A DNA stretch of 64,000 nucleotides. It comes from CAVXYG01 sp963706835 (GTDB taxonomy: Bacteria; Actinomycetota; Actinomycetes; S36-B12; GCA-2699445). Made by a program: the position numbers and the translations under genes. Each line of letters starts with the position of its first letter. Position 1 is the stretch's first letter. Below are positions 29,500-44,542 of this stretch, piece by piece. Under the pieces are notes generated by a model that was not told the origin of the DNA, searched no databases, and saw only the letters and a program-made list of their open reading frames with translations. The stretch spans positions 1 through 64,000 of the forward strand of contig CAVPOB010000012.1 in NCBI GenBank assembly GCA_963706835.1. Direction: 5' to 3'.

Positions 29500-30783
29500 G
29501 TGACCCATATCCTCGATGATCTTGATGCGCGCGGCCTGCTCGCCGACACCACCGACCTGGGGGCGCTGCGCGAGCTGATGGACCAGGGGCCGATCTCGCT
29601 GTACTGCGGATTCGACCCTACGGCTGCCAGCCTGCACCTCGGCAATCTCATCCAACTGCTGACCCTGCGACGTTTCCAGCTGGCCGGCCATCGCCCGATC
29701 GGCCTGGTGGGCGGTGCCACCGGCATGATCGGCGACCCCAAGGAGACCGGGGAGCGCAGCCTCAACCCCGCTGAGCAGGTGGCCGAGTGGACCGCGAGGA
29801 TCAGGGCCCAGGTGGAGCGCTTCCTCGACTTCGAGGGTCCGTATGCGGCGCGCATCGTCAACAACTACGACTGGACGTCCGGGCTGACCACCATCGAGTT
29901 CTTGCGCGACATCGGCAAGCACTTCAGCGTCAATCGCATGCTGGATCGGGAGGCCGTCCGGGCGCGCTTGGCGGGCGGCGGGATCTCCTACACCGAGTTC
30001 AGCTACCAGTTGCTGCAGGCACACGACTACCTGCGCCTGTTCCGAGAGCATGACGTCCGGCTGCAGACCGGTGGGTCCGACCAGTGGGGGAATCTGACCG
30101 CCGGGGTCGACCTGGTGCGGCGGACCGCGGGGGAGCGCGTGCACGCGTTGTGCACGCCGTTGCTGACCAAGGCGGACGGCACGAAGTTCGGCAAGACCGA
30201 GGCGGGCACGGTGTGGCTCGACCCGGACCTGACCTCCCCGTACGCCTTCTACCAGTTCTGGATCAACAGCGACGATCGGGACGTGGCATCGCTGCTGCGC
30301 ACGTTCTCGCTGCGCCCGCTGCCTGAGGTGGAGGAGTTGATCGCGCGCTCGGCGCGGGAGCCGCATCGGCGATACGCCCAGCGGGCGCTGGCAGAGGAGG
30401 TGACGACGCTGGTGCATGGCCGCGCGCAGGCCGACGCTGCAGCTGCTGCGGCCACCGCGCTCTTCGGCCGCGGCGAACTGACCGAGCTGGATGCATCGAC
30501 GCTGTCGGCCGCCCTGCGGGAAGCGCCGCATGTGGAACTCACCGAGGCGGAGGCTGGCGCGCAGCAGCCGCCGAGTCTGGCAGAACTCTTCGTGCGCGCC
30601 GGCCTGAGCGAGAGCAAGGCTGCGGCGCGACGGGCCGCCAAGGAGGGCGGCGCGTATCTGAACAACGACCGCATCACCGATGTCGAGGCTTCCGTAGCGC
30701 CTGAGGAGCTGCTCGCCGGGGGGTGGATCGTGCTGCGCCGCGGCAGGAAGTCGGTCGGCGGCGTGCGCTTCCCGCTGCGCTGA
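29500..30783 (+). CDS. tyrS: Tyrosine--tRNA ligase
   Basis: TyrS charges tRNA-Tyr. The GTG at 29500 (MTHILDDL) matches the family start; an ATG at 29491 would add three residues. The class I signatures are HLGN (HIGH box, in FDPTAASLHLGNLIQ) and KFGKT (KMSKS box, in ADGTKFGKTEAGTVWLDP). The tyrosine-binding QWGN loop (TGGSDQWGNLT) is present. The C-terminal S4 RNA-binding domain (SLAELFVRAGLSESKAAARR, GGAYLNN) is complete. The product has 427 residues, the normal length. The rRNA promoters begin about 60 bp downstream. Confidence 0.96.
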   Translation: MTHILDDLDARGLLADTTDLGALRELMDQGPISLYCGFDPTAASLHLGNLIQLLTLRRFQLAGHRPIGLVGGATGMIGDPKETGERSLNPAEQVAEWTARIRAQVERFLDFEGPYAARIVNNYDWTSGLTTIEFLRDIGKHFSVNRMLDREAVRARLAGGGISYTEFSYQLLQAHDYLRLFREHDVRLQTGGSDQWGNLTAGVDLVRRTAGERVHALCTPLLTKADGTKFGKTEAGTVWLDPDLTSPYAFYQFWINSDDRDVASLLRTFSLRPLPEVEELIARSAREPHRRYAQRALAEEVTTLVHGRAQADAAAAAATALFGRGELTELDASTLSAALREAPHVELTEAEAGAQQPPSLAELFVRAGLSESKAAARRAAKEGGAYLNNDRITDVEASVAPEELLAGGWIVLRRGRKSVGGVRFPLR

Positions 30784-30846
30784 GTGCCGGAATCGACCAC
30801 GTTGCGTAGTGTGACGCGGGTCGCACCAGATAGGGGCGGATCGGAT

Positions 30847-30875
30847 TTGACCCCGGCGGCTGACCCGCCTAATGT
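30847..30875 (+). promoter_or_regulatory. rRNA operon promoter P1
   Basis: TTGACC (30847-30852) and TAATGT (30870-30875) are separated by 17 bp, a near-consensus housekeeping promoter. It lies 346 bp before the mature 16S 5' end and 66 bp after tyrS, in a 437-bp stretch without genes. Confidence 0.75.
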
Positions 30876-30982
30876 TCTACATGTCGCCGGGTGCGGCGGG
30901 CCGGAAGGCCTGAGAGCCCGGGGATCTCCCACCAGATCAACGGGGACCAGATCTGCTCGCAGATCGGCTCACTGAACCGAGG

Positions 30983-31011
30983 TTGACTTCGGGTCAGACC
31001 GGGGGTAGGGT
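30983..31011 (+). promoter_or_regulatory. rRNA operon promoter P2
   Basis: TTGACT (30983-30988) and TAGGGT (31006-31011) are 17 bp apart, in the same arrangement as P1 and 136 bp downstream of it. Tandem rrn promoters are usual in actinobacteria. The leader after it contains the CTTGAGAACTCAACAG antitermination/processing segment (31065-31080), part of the 16S processing stem. Confidence 0.72.
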
Positions 31012-31065
31012 GAGAGGGTTGCCTCAAAGGAAGCCGAAAGACTTCCCGAGATGTGCGTCCGCTCC

Positions 31066-31086
31066 TTGAGAACTCAACAGCGTGCC
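31066..31086 (+). other. 16S rRNA processing stem, 5' arm
   Basis: This leader segment is largely complementary to 32902-32922 in the 16S-23S spacer (GGCACGCTGTTGGG part). The two arms would pair across the whole 16S gene to give the RNase III substrate of pre-16S rRNA. The CTTGAGAACTC core recurs in altered form before 23S (33030-33038). Confidence 0.65.
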
Positions 31087-31220
31087 GAAAGTCAATGCCA
31101 AACATAACCCCGTCCGTGGGGGCCGATTCGTCGGCTGAAGCGAACGGATTCCTTTGGTAACGAGACAACGTCAAACGTTGTCTGTGCCAGATCTTCACTT
31201 CGTGAAGATGCCTAACAGCA

Positions 31221-36201
<4,981 letters not shown>

Positions 36202-36216
36202 CTTTCTAGATCTATT

Positions 36217-36235
36217 CGCGTCCACTATGCGGTTC
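36217..36235 (+). other. 23S rRNA processing stem, 3' arm
   Basis: These 19 bases are complementary to 33034-33052 just upstream of 23S (one G-U pair). The two arms bracket the 23S gene and should form the RNase III stem of pre-23S rRNA. Confidence 0.75.
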
Positions 36236-36268
36236 CCGAGATATGGTCGGGAACATATCTCCATAGAG

Positions 36269-36386
36269 TTTCGGTGGTCATAGCGAAGGGGAAACGCCCG
36301 GTCACATTCCGAACCCGGAAGCTAAGCCCTTCAGCGCCGATGGTACTGCGCGGGTGACTGCGTGGGAGAGTAGGACGCCGCCGGAC
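36269..36386 (+). rRNA. rrf: 5S ribosomal RNA
   Basis: This is about 118 nt and starts TTTCGGTGGTCATAGCG. The conserved loop region (CGGTCACATTCCGAACCCGG) and the AAGCTAAG segment follow, then the closing GAGAGTAGGACGCCGCCGGA. It lies 67 nt after the 23S end and completes the 16S-23S-5S operon. Confidence 0.96.
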
Positions 36387-36392
36387 ATTTTC

Positions 36393-36430
36393 ACTGTGGG
36401 CCAGTCATCGCGACTGGCCCACAGTTGTTT
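36393..36430 (+). terminator. Terminator of the rRNA operon
   Basis: A perfect 14-bp stem (36393-36406 with 36412-36425) has a 5-nt loop and is followed by TGTTT. It starts 7 nt after 5S and is the strongest intrinsic terminator in the window. Confidence 0.85.
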
Positions 36431-36480
36431 CTGCGCGACACCGAGTGTGACGGGCGGTTGCATAGCCCCAAGGAGGCACC

Positions 36481-38112
36481 GTGGCTGAGGAGTCCGACGC
36501 AAGAGCCGATCAAGGATCCGGTGGCGTCGGTCGTGCGCCGAAGGGCGATGGCGGGCAGGATCGGGGCCGTTCAGGCGGAAGCGCGGGTTCCTCGGATCGC
36601 AAGCGAGCCGAGAAGCCCGGCGACCGTGGCGGTGCCGGCAAGGGGAACCAGTCCCGAGGGTCGGCGGGTCCGCCGCGCTCCTCCGGTGGGAGCCGCCGCC
36701 CCAACGATCCCCGCCAATCCGGCGACACTCGTGGTCCCCGCAAGCAGAGTGGTCCGCGGACCCCACGTGCGGCCGACGACACGGGCCGTTCGGGCGACTC
36801 GCGTCGGCCGCCGCGGAATGAGGAGGCGCACCCCTCCCGAGACAGCCATTCGCGCCAGGTGTCCAGGCCTGGCGATGCGCGAGCCTCGGGGCCGTCGCGT
36901 GGTTCCTCCAACGGGGCAGCGGCGCGGCGAAGGGACGGATCCGGGGCCGCGGGAGGGCAGGGCCGCGGGGAGCGCAGCGGGTCCCGGCCGGCGGACCGTG
37001 GCGGGAAGCCGGCGGATCGCGGCGGAGAGCGTGGCGGGTCCCGGCCAACCAACCGAGGCGGGAAGCCGGCGGACCGTGGTGGAGAGCGTGGCGGGTCCCG
37101 GCCAACCAACCGAGGCGGGAAGCCGGCGGATCGCGGTGGAGAGCGCGGCGGGTCCCGCCCTGCGGACCGTGGCGTGAAGCCGGCGGATCGCGGTGGAGAG
37201 CGCGGCGGGTCCCGCCCTGCGGACCGTGGCGGGAAGCCGGCGGACCGTGGCGGGGAGCGCGGCGGGAAGCCTGCGGACCGAGGCGGAAACCGGAGCGGGG
37301 GCGCCCCGGACCGATCGGGTGGATCGCCCAGGTCGCGCCGTCCCAACGACGAGCGCTCCCGGAGGCCGGGTGCGCCGGCAGATCGGGACCGCAGGGGAAG
37401 ACACAGCAACGACGGGGCCGACGGGAGCGATCGCAGGCCTCAGGACGGCCCGAAGCGGCCGTGGATTCCGCAGGACGTGACCGGCACCGAACTGGAGCGG
37501 CCGGTCCTTGCCGAACTACGCACGCTGCCGGAGACCCTCGCCAAGCGCGTCGCGCAACACCTGGTGATGGTGGGGCGGTTGATGGAGGAGGATCCGCAAG
37601 AAGCGACAGCCCATGCGTTGGCGGCCCGCGACTTGGCTCCCCGAGTCGGGATGCTGCGCGAGACCTACGGTATCGCCGCCTACAGCGCCGGCGATTTCGG
37701 CACAGCGCTGCGCGAACTGCGTGCCGCGCGACGGATCACGGGCGGGGACGACCTGCTGCCGCTCATCGCCGACTGCGAGCGCGGGCTGGGCCGGCCGGAC
37801 AAGGCACTGGAGGTCGTGGCGGAGGCGCCACAACGGCTTCCCGCGGCCACGGCGGTGGAGCTGCTGATCGTCGGCGCCGGGGCTCGTCGGGACCTGGGCG
37901 ACCCCGATGCGGCGGTTCTCATGCTGCAACTGCCACAGTTGAACGCCGCGGTGGGGCCCGACTGGTTGCCGCGGTTGCGCTTCGCCTACGCCGATGCGCT
38001 GCTGGCGGCCGGGCGCGCCGAGGATGCGCAGCGCTGGTACACGCTGGCGGACGAGGCCGACGTCGAGGGCCTGCTGGTGTGGCCGGACGAGGAGGACGGG
38101 GCCGAAGCGTGA
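36481..38112 (+). CDS. TPR-like protein with long Arg/Gly-rich repeat N-terminus
   Basis: This is a 543-residue protein. The GTG at 36481 has AAGGAGG about 5 nt upstream. Residues 1-325 are low-complexity, rich in Arg, Gly, Ser, Asp and Pro. They include five 19-residue tandem units near residues 163-257 (for example GGSRPTNRGGKPADRGGER). Residues 330-540 are helical, with tetratricopeptide-like pairs (EATAHALAARDLAPRVGMLR, YGIAAYSAGDFGTALREL, PDKALEVVAEAP, GRAEDAQRWYTLADEAD). Similar TPR proteins sit next to HAD phosphatases in other actinobacteria; their role is unknown. The basic RG-rich tail could bind RNA, and the site is just after rrn, but this is speculation. The stop overlaps the HAD start. 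Confidence 0.85.
   Translation: MAEESDARADQGSGGVGRAPKGDGGQDRGRSGGSAGSSDRKRAEKPGDRGGAGKGNQSRGSAGPPRSSGGSRRPNDPRQSGDTRGPRKQSGPRTPRAADDTGRSGDSRRPPRNEEAHPSRDSHSRQVSRPGDARASGPSRGSSNGAAARRRDGSGAAGGQGRGERSGSRPADRGGKPADRGGERGGSRPTNRGGKPADRGGERGGSRPTNRGGKPADRGGERGGSRPADRGVKPADRGGERGGSRPADRGGKPADRGGERGGKPADRGGNRSGGAPDRSGGSPRSRRPNDERSRRPGAPADRDRRGRHSNDGADGSDRRPQDGPKRPWIPQDVTGTELERPVLAELRTLPETLAKRVAQHLVMVGRLMEEDPQEATAHALAARDLAPRVGMLRETYGIAAYSAGDFGTALRELRAARRITGGDDLLPLIADCERGLGRPDKALEVVAEAPQRLPAATAVELLIVGAGARRDLGDPDAAVLMLQLPQLNAAVGPDWLPRLRFAYADALLAAGRAEDAQRWYTLADEADVEGLLVWPDEEDGAEA
36967..37287 (+). repeat. 57-bp in-frame tandem repeat in the RG-rich region
   Basis: Five 57-bp units (36967-37251) and a partial sixth each encode a 19-residue GER-GGSRP-(A/T)(D/N)RG-GKPADRG block. 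Units differ by a few bases. Units 2 and 3 carry TN in place of AD. Because the length is a multiple of 3, copy-number change would keep the frame. Confidence 0.9.
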
Positions 38113-39095
38113 GTGTGCTGAGCCGCTATGACGCACTGCTGCTGGACCTCGACGGCGTGGTCTACCGGGGACGGCACGCCGTGCCCCACGCGGTCCGTGT
38201 GCTGCAGTCGGCGCAGGAGACCGGGGTCCGGCTGGGCTTCGTGACGAACAATGCCGCCCGCCCGCCCGCGGAAGTGGCCCAGCATCTGCAACAGCTGGGC
38301 CTGTCCTGCAGCGACGAGCAGGTCGTGACCAGCGCTCAGGTTGGGGCGGACCTCCTCGCCGAACGCGTCGCGCCGGGTAGCCGCGTGCTCGCGGTTGGGG
38401 GACCCGGCGTCGCTCTTGCCGTGGCAGCCCTCGGGTTCGTGCCGGTACACGTGGCGCAGGAACAGGACAAGGGCCTCAGCGACATCGAGATCGCCGATTC
38501 GGTGGTCGGGGTGCTGCAGGGCTTCGGACCGGATGTCTCCTGGCGTGACCTGGCGGTGGCGTCCTACGCGGTCGCGGGGGGCGCTGCGTGGGTGGCGACC
38601 AATCTGGACCGGACCATTCCCCGCGCGGACGGCATCGCTCCGGGCAACGGCACCTTGGTGGCAGCGGTCAGCGCTGCGACGGGCGTGACACCACCAGCTG
38701 CTGGGAAGCCGGCCGCGGCGATGATGCAGCGAGCCGCGCAGCGCCTGCAGGCGCGGCGGGCGCTGGCCGTGGGCGACCGACTCGACACCGACATCGCCGG
38801 GGCGCGGGCTGCTGGCATCGACTCGCTGCTCGTGCTGACCGGTGTCACCACGACCGGCGGACTGCTCGCGGCCCGGGCTTCCGAGCGGCCGACCTACGTC
38901 GCGGCCGACCTGCGCGGGCTGCTGCGCGACCTGCCCGCGCTGGACGAGAACCAGCCGCTGCCGGATGATCAGGCCGGGGCGGATGCGGCGGCCGCGGCCG
39001 TGCTGCTGCGGTCGTGGCGGGACTCGGCCACCGCGGCCGGCGCAGCGGAGCGGATTACGGCGCTTCTTGACGCCGCAGGAAGCACGTCAGCGTAG
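38109..39095 (+). CDS. HAD-IIA family phosphatase (NagD-like)
   Basis: This is a 328-residue hydrolase. The GTG at 38109 overlaps the upstream stop (GTGA). Motif I is LLLDLDGVVYRG (nucleophile Asp), motif II FVTNNA, the motif III Lys is in AAGKPAAAMM, and motif IV is AVGDRLDTDIAGARAAGIDS. The large C2-type cap (residues about 80-190) places it in HAD subfamily IIA with NagD and 4-nitrophenylphosphatases. The substrate is unknown. The last 41 bp overlap the convergent thioesterase gene. Confidence 0.9.
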   Translation: MSVLSRYDALLLDLDGVVYRGRHAVPHAVRVLQSAQETGVRLGFVTNNAARPPAEVAQHLQQLGLSCSDEQVVTSAQVGADLLAERVAPGSRVLAVGGPGVALAVAALGFVPVHVAQEQDKGLSDIEIADSVVGVLQGFGPDVSWRDLAVASYAVAGGAAWVATNLDRTIPRADGIAPGNGTLVAAVSAATGVTPPAAGKPAAAMMQRAAQRLQARRALAVGDRLDTDIAGARAAGIDSLLVLTGVTTTGGLLAARASERPTYVAADLRGLLRDLPALDENQPLPDDQAGADAAAAAVLLRSWRDSATAAGAAERITALLDAAGSTSA

Positions 39096-39477
39096 CCGAG
39101 CACACCAGATCGCCGTTGTCGTCGGTGATCTCGATGCTGTGCGTGGTCAGGGTCCGGCCGAGGCGCACCGGCACTGCGACCGCGTGCACGCTGCCCTTCC
39201 GGGCGGCCTTGTGGTGGGTGCAGTGCAGGGACACCCCGACCGGCAAGTGGTCGGGGCCGGCATGGACGGCGGCGGCGATGGATCCGACGGTCTCGGCCAG
39301 GACGGCCGATGCCCCGCCGTGCAGCAGTCCGAACGGCTGCGTGTTGCCCGCCACCGGCATGCTGGCGCCGACCTGCGCCATCGAGGCGTCGGTGATGACG
39401 ATGCCCATCGATTCGGCCAGGGCGCCGCGGAAGCCGTTCAACGCTGCGACGGCATCCTCCGGGGTCGGGTGCTTCAT
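39055..39477 (-). CDS. PaaI-family hotdog thioesterase
   Basis: This is a 140-residue hotdog-fold protein. The ATG at 39477 (MKHPTPEDAVAAL) is preceded by TACAGT ending 6 bp upstream, so it is probably leaderless. The family core is NTQPFGLLHGGASAVLAETV, with HGG near the central helix and VGVSLHCTHHKAARKGSV after it. PaaI-like enzymes hydrolyse hydroxyphenylacetyl- or hydroxybenzoyl-CoA and related thioesters; substrate here is not known. The 3' end overlaps the HAD gene by 41 bp. Confidence 0.9.
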   Translation of the reverse strand: MKHPTPEDAVAALNGFRGALAESMGIVITDASMAQVGASMPVAGNTQPFGLLHGGASAVLAETVGSIAAAVHAGPDHLPVGVSLHCTHHKAARKGSVHAVAVPVRLGRTLTTHSIEITDDNGDLVCSATLTCFLRRQEAP

Positions 39478-39509
39478 ACCCCCACTGTAGGTCGTATCGC
39501 CGGCCCCGC

Positions 39510-41306
39510 TCAGGCCATGAAGCCCCCGGATTGCCGGCGCCACAGCGCGGCGTAGGCGCCGCCGCTCGCCAGCAGCTCCGCCGGCGGCCCCTGCTCGACG
39601 ATCCGGCCCGCTGCCATGACGACGATGCGGTCCATGCTGGCGACGGTGGACAGCCGGTGGGCGATGACCAGTGTCGTGCGGCCGGTCATGGCTTCGTCCA
39701 GCGCCGCCTGGATCTCCGCCTCGCTCTGGCTGTCCAATGCGCTGGTGGCCTCGTCCAGGATGAGGATGCTGGCGTCCTTCAGGATCGCCCGGGCGATGGC
39801 GATGCGCTGCCGCTGCCCCCCGGACAGCTTCACGCCGCGCTCGCCGACCAGCGTGGCGAACCCTTCCGGCAGCGCCTCGATGAAGTCCAGCGCCTGCGCT
39901 TTGGCGGCCGCGGCGCGCACCTCCTCCGCCGTGGCCTCCGGCTTGCCGTAGGCGATGTTGTCCCCGAGGGAGCGGTGGAAGAGCAGCGGCTCCTGCGGGA
40001 CGTAGGCGATGGCGCGCCGCAGCGAGGCCTGTGACACCTCGCGCAGGTCCTGGCCGTCGATCAGGATGCGTCCGCCGTTCACGTCGGAGAACCGCAGCAG
40101 CAGACGGGTCAGAGTGGTCTTGCCGCTGCCCGATTGCCCGACCAGGCCGATCCGCTCCCCGGGCCGAATGGTGAGATCGAAGCCGTCGAACAGGGGGTCA
40201 TCGCCGCTGACCCTCGTGGGCGAAGGAGACGTTCTCGAAGCGCACCTCGCCGGGACCGGGCAGCAGCGGCGCGTCGGTCCGGTCGGCCACCATCGGCGGC
40301 TCGTTGAGGATCTCCACCATGTCGTGGGCATCGCCGAGGATCTTGGTGTAGTTGCGCAGAATCTGATTGATCTGCCACAGGTTCTCCGTGACGACCAGGG
40401 TGTAGGTCACCGCCAGGTAGATCCCGGGGATGTCGATGGCGTCGTACTGCGCGGCCAGCACCGCCGCAACGACGGCCCCGATATTCGTCAGCGCCATCAC
40501 GGTGGAGAAGATCGTGCTGTACCCGAGGAAGGCCCGCATGACCCTCAGGTCGGCGTCGACCCACCGATCCGATATCTCCCGCGCCCCGAGCTGCTCGGCT
40601 TCTTCCGACCCGTGGGCCTTCACCGCGGAGATGTTCGTCATGACGTCGGAGAGGAAGCCGGTCATGCGTGTGGAGGCCTGCGCCTCGGCGACGCTGAGGC
40701 GCTCCAGCCGGGGTCGGGACGCGAACACCGCGGCGGCGAAGATCAGGCACATCACCGCCAGGAACAGGGCGTACTGCCACAGGACGAAGCGAGGATCACC
40801 ACGGCCGCCACGACGGTGGTCAGCACCGGGATCACCTGCCAGACCACGGTTTCGCCGAGCAGGTCGTAGGCGCCGGTGAGCTTGTTCGCCTGCGAGACCA
40901 GCGCTCCGCTGAAGCGGTCGGCGTGGAAGGACATGCTCTGCGTGGTGAGGTGGTCGAAGACCCGCTGGTACAAGTCGCGCATTCCGCGCAGCACCGCGGT
41001 CCACATGACGTAGAGCGTGATGCGCCAACCGACGACCTGCCCGAACACTTGACTGCCCGCGTACCCGGCGATGAGGCCGGCGGAATCGGCCAGCGTCACG
41101 CCACCTGTCTGGATGCGGCCCAGCAGCTCGGCGATCAGCAGCGGTCCCACGAACCCCGCCGCCAGCACGGTGAGGACCGGCAAGATCAGCGAGAGCGCCA
41201 GGCGCCACGGCGTTCCCCTCGCCACCGACCAGAACAGCAGGAGGGTGGCCCGCGTCTGATCGCTGGACGATGACGGGCCGATGCCCGCCGCATCTGCCTG
41301 CGCCAT
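39510..41306 (-). CDS. ABC exporter, fused permease and ATPase, frameshifted
   Basis: This half-transporter of about 598 residues starts at ATG 41306. The six-helix membrane domain is read first (FWSVARGTPWRLALSLILPV, LTVLAAGFVGPLLIAELLG, down to YTLVVTENLWQINQILRNYT). The nucleotide-binding domain follows, with Walker A LVGQSGSGKTTLTRLLL, Q-loop YVPQEPLLFHRS, signature VKLSGGQRQRIAIARA, Walker B SILILDEATSALDS and the H-loop His in LVIAHRLSTVAS. Indels near 40780 and 40205 break it into three frames. It resembles ABCB-type multidrug or lipid exporters. The cargo is unknown. Confidence 0.9.
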
Positions 41307-41379
41307 ACCGACATGGTCGCCCCCGCTCGCCCCGGTCGCGGGGTGTGCCGAGAAATCGAGCGGCAGTAGCCTGCCGGTG

Positions 41380-41849
41380 ATGGACCGTGACCGCGACGAC
41401 GAGGGCCGGGCCCGCAACGCCCGGCCGCGCGATGGCCTGGGCCGGCCGCTGCCGCGCGGCAGCCGACGGGGAACCGACGATGCCGGAGGATCTGGCGCTG
41501 GACGACCGGCAGACGCTGCGAACTGGCCCAGCAGTTGCTGGATGCCGGGCCGGCCGTTCCACGCCCACGAAGTGCTGGAGGCCGCTGGAAGGCGGGTGCA
41601 GGACGCCGACGCCCGTCGCTGCTGGCAGGGGCTGGCGCAGTTGGCGGTCGGCCTGACCCATGCGGCGCGGGGCAACGACGATCGGTGCCGCAGCCCTGGT
41701 CGCCCGCGGCCGGGACCGTCTGACGGCGGTGGCCGCCCATGCCGCCCCCGTGCGACGTCGCCGCGGTCATCGCCTGGGCGGATGCTTGGCTGGCCGGTGA
41801 CCGGGGACGTCGGCTGCTGCTCATCGGTCGCGCCGATGGTGCCCCGTAG
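41380..41849 (+). CDS. DUF309 family protein, frameshifted
   Basis: Reading across frames gives the DUF309 signature PFHAHEVLEAA, then CWQGLAQLAVGLTHAARGN and LVARGRDRLTAVAAHA, ending LLIGRADGAP at TAG 41847-41849. The N-terminal RARPRDGL-type segment is in the first frame from ATG 41380, and TAGCCT ends 7 bp before it. At least two indels (near 41450 and 41680) split the gene. The family is small, alpha-helical and of unknown function. The stop is inside the predicted -10 of polA. Confidence 0.7.
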
Positions 41850-41858
41850 GATCGGCGG

Positions 41859-44542
41859 GTGACGACGCGCCCCCGCCTGCTGCTGATGGATGGCCACTCG
41901 CTGGCGTACCGGGCCTTCCACGCATTGCCGGTGGAGAACTTCGCCACGACGACCGGTCAGCCCACCAACGCGGTCTACGGCTTCACCTCGATGCTCATCA
42001 ACCTGTTGCGCGACGAGCAGCCGACGCATCTCGCGGTGGCCTTCGATGTGTCCCGGCAGACCTTCCGCAGCGAGCAGTTCCCGCAGTACAAGGCCAACCG
42101 CAGCGCCAGTCCGCCGGAGTTCTCCGGGCAGGTGGCGCTGATCCATGAGGTCCTCGACGCGATGGACATCGTCACGCGTCGAGCTGCCCGGCTACGAGGC
42201 CGACGACATCATCGCCACGCTGGCGCGGCGGGCGGAGGAGGCCGGGTTCGATGTGCTGATCATCAGCGGCGACCGCGATGCCGTGCAGCTCGTCGATGAC
42301 GACCACGACGCTGCTGTATCCGCGCAAGGGCGTCTCCGACCTGGCCCGGATGACGCCCCAGGCGGTGCTCGACGAAGTACAAGGTCGTCGCCGCAGCAGT
42401 ACCCGGACCTGGCCGCTCTGGTGGGGGAGACCAGCGACAACCTGCCGGGCGATCCCCGGCGTGGGGCCGGGCTTCGCCGCCAAGTGGCTGGCGCAGTTCG
42501 GCACGCTGGACGCAGCTGCTGCAGCGGGCCGGCGAGGTCACCGGCAAGAAGGGCGAGGCGCTGCGGGCGCACCTGGAGCAGGTGCGCACCAACCGCGCGC
42601 TGAACGCCCTGGTCGACCGACCTGTCCCTGCCGGTGGAGCTGACCGATCTGCAGCGGCACGACTTCGATCGCGCGAAGGTGCACGAGGTCTTCGACGCCC
42701 TGGAGTTCCGGGTGCTGCGCGACCGGCTGTTCGACTATCTCGTCCGACCAGGTCGGACCGGCCGGGGAGCGGGCCGAGGTCGAAGTGTCCGAAGTGGCCC
42801 CCGGAGCGTTCGGGGACTGGCTGGCCGCGCACGCGCCGTCCGGCGGGCCGCGCGTGGCGGTGGCCGTGCAGGGCGCGTGGGGCCAGGGCACCGGCCGGAT
42901 CGATGCCGTGGCGGTGGCCGCCGGCGACGGGTCGGTGGCCTACCTGGATCTGCAGACCTGCGCCGCAAGCCGATGCCGATGCGGTGCGCGACATGCTGGC
43001 CGACGGCACGATCCCCAAGGCCATGCACGATGCGAAGGGGCCGCTGCTGGCGCTGCGGGCCCGGGGCTGGGCAAGTGGCGGGCCTCGCCAGCGACACGGC
43101 GCTGGCCGCCTACCTGGCGATGCCCGGTCAGCGCAGCTTCGACCTGGCGGATCTCGTGGCGCGCTTCCTGCAGCGCGACATCGGCACCGGCGCCGAATCC
43201 GGCGATCAACTGGCGCTCGGGCTGACCGAGGACGCCGCGACCGCCGCTGGGGGAGCAGGCCCGCGCCATCCTCGATCTGGCCGACGTGCTGGACGCCCGG
43301 CTGGCTGCTGCGGACACGCTGGGCCTGCTGTCGGAGCTGGAACTGCCGCTGCAGGCGGTGCTGGTCGGGATGGAAGCGGTCGGGATCGCCGTGGACCGGC
43401 CCGGGCTGGAGGAGCTGGAGCGCACCTTCGCCGATCGGATGGCCGCGGCGGAGTCCGAGGCCCACCTGCTGGCGGGCCACCCCTTCAATCTGGGCTCGCC
43501 CAAGCAGTTGCAGGTGGTGCTGTTCGACGAGCGGGGCCTGCCGAAGACCAAGCGGATCAAGACCGGCTACACCACCGACGCCGACGCGCTGGCGTCGCTG
43601 TTCGCCGCGACGGAGGATCCGCTCCTGGAGACGCTGCTGCGCTGGCGCGACGTGTCCAAGCTGCGCCAGACGGTCGCCGGGCTGCTGCCGCTGGTGGACG
43701 CTGAGGGCAGGATCCACACCACGTTCCAGCAGACCGTCGCGGCCACCGGCCGCTTGTCCAGCGCCGACCCCAACCTGCAGAACATCCCGATCCGGACCGT
43801 CGAAGGGCGTCGGATCCGCGGTTGCTTCGTGGCCGGGCCGCAGTACGAGGCGCTGATGACCGCCGACTACAGCCAGATCGAGATGCGCATCATGGCGCAC
43901 CTGTCCGCCGATGAGGGACTCATCGATGCCTTCCGCTCCGGGGAGGATCTGCACACCACCGTCGCGTCACGGGTCTTCAGCTGCCCGCCGGAGGAGGTGG
44001 ATGCGGAGAAGCGCCGTCGGATCAAGGCGATGTCCTACGGACTGGCCTACGGGTTGAGCGCGTACGGGCTGTCGCAGCAGCTCGGCATCGAGGTCGATGA
44101 GGCGCGGGGTCTCATGGCGGAGTACTTCGCCCGGTTCGGCGGGGTGCGGGACTACCTGCACGAGGTGGTGGAGCGGGCCCGGTCCACCGGGTACACGGCA
44201 ACCATGATGGGGCGGCGACGCTACCTGCCGGACCTGTCCAGCGACTTGCGTCAGCGGCGCGAGATGGCCGAGCGGATGGCGCTGAACGCGCCCATCCAGG
44301 GATCGGCGGCCGACATCATGAAGGTCGCGATGATCCGGGTGCACGGCGCGCTGGCAGAGTCGGGGCTCGGCAGCAGGATGCTGCTGCAGGTGCACGACGA
44401 ACTGGTGCTCGAAGTGGCCCCGGGCGAGGCTGACGACGTCTCGGAACTGGTCAGGCGGGAGATGGCTGGCGCGGCAGACCTGTCCGTCCCGCTCGACGTC
44501 AGCGTTGGGGTGGGATCGTCCTGGGAGACCGCTGGGCACTGA
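41859..44542 (+). CDS. polA: DNA polymerase I, 5' half frameshifted
   Basis: The GTG at 41859 is preceded by TAGGAT ending 6 bp upstream (leaderless). The 5'-nuclease domain is clear (LLLMDGHSLAYRAFHALPVE, AVAFDVSRQTFRSEQFPQYK, GYEADDIIATLARRAEEAGF, ISGDRDAVQLV). Indels near 42175, 42300, 42380, 42460, 42620, 42750, 42960, 43075 and 43245 scatter the 5' half. From about 43290 the polymerase domain is intact: ATGRLSSADPNLQNIPIRT, TADYSQIEMRIMAHLS (motif A), IKAMSYGLAYGLSAYGLSQQ (O helix) and LLQVHDELVLEVA (motif C). The middle domain lacks a proofreading DxE motif, as in other actinobacterial Pol I. About 894 codons in all. Confidence 0.94.

Noticed and set aside
37461..39095. A 544-codon protein ending as the HAD phosphatase
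   Set aside because: The first 216 codons are the TPR gene in a wrong frame. The GTG at 38109 with stop overlap and the immediate DLDGVVY motif mark the real start.
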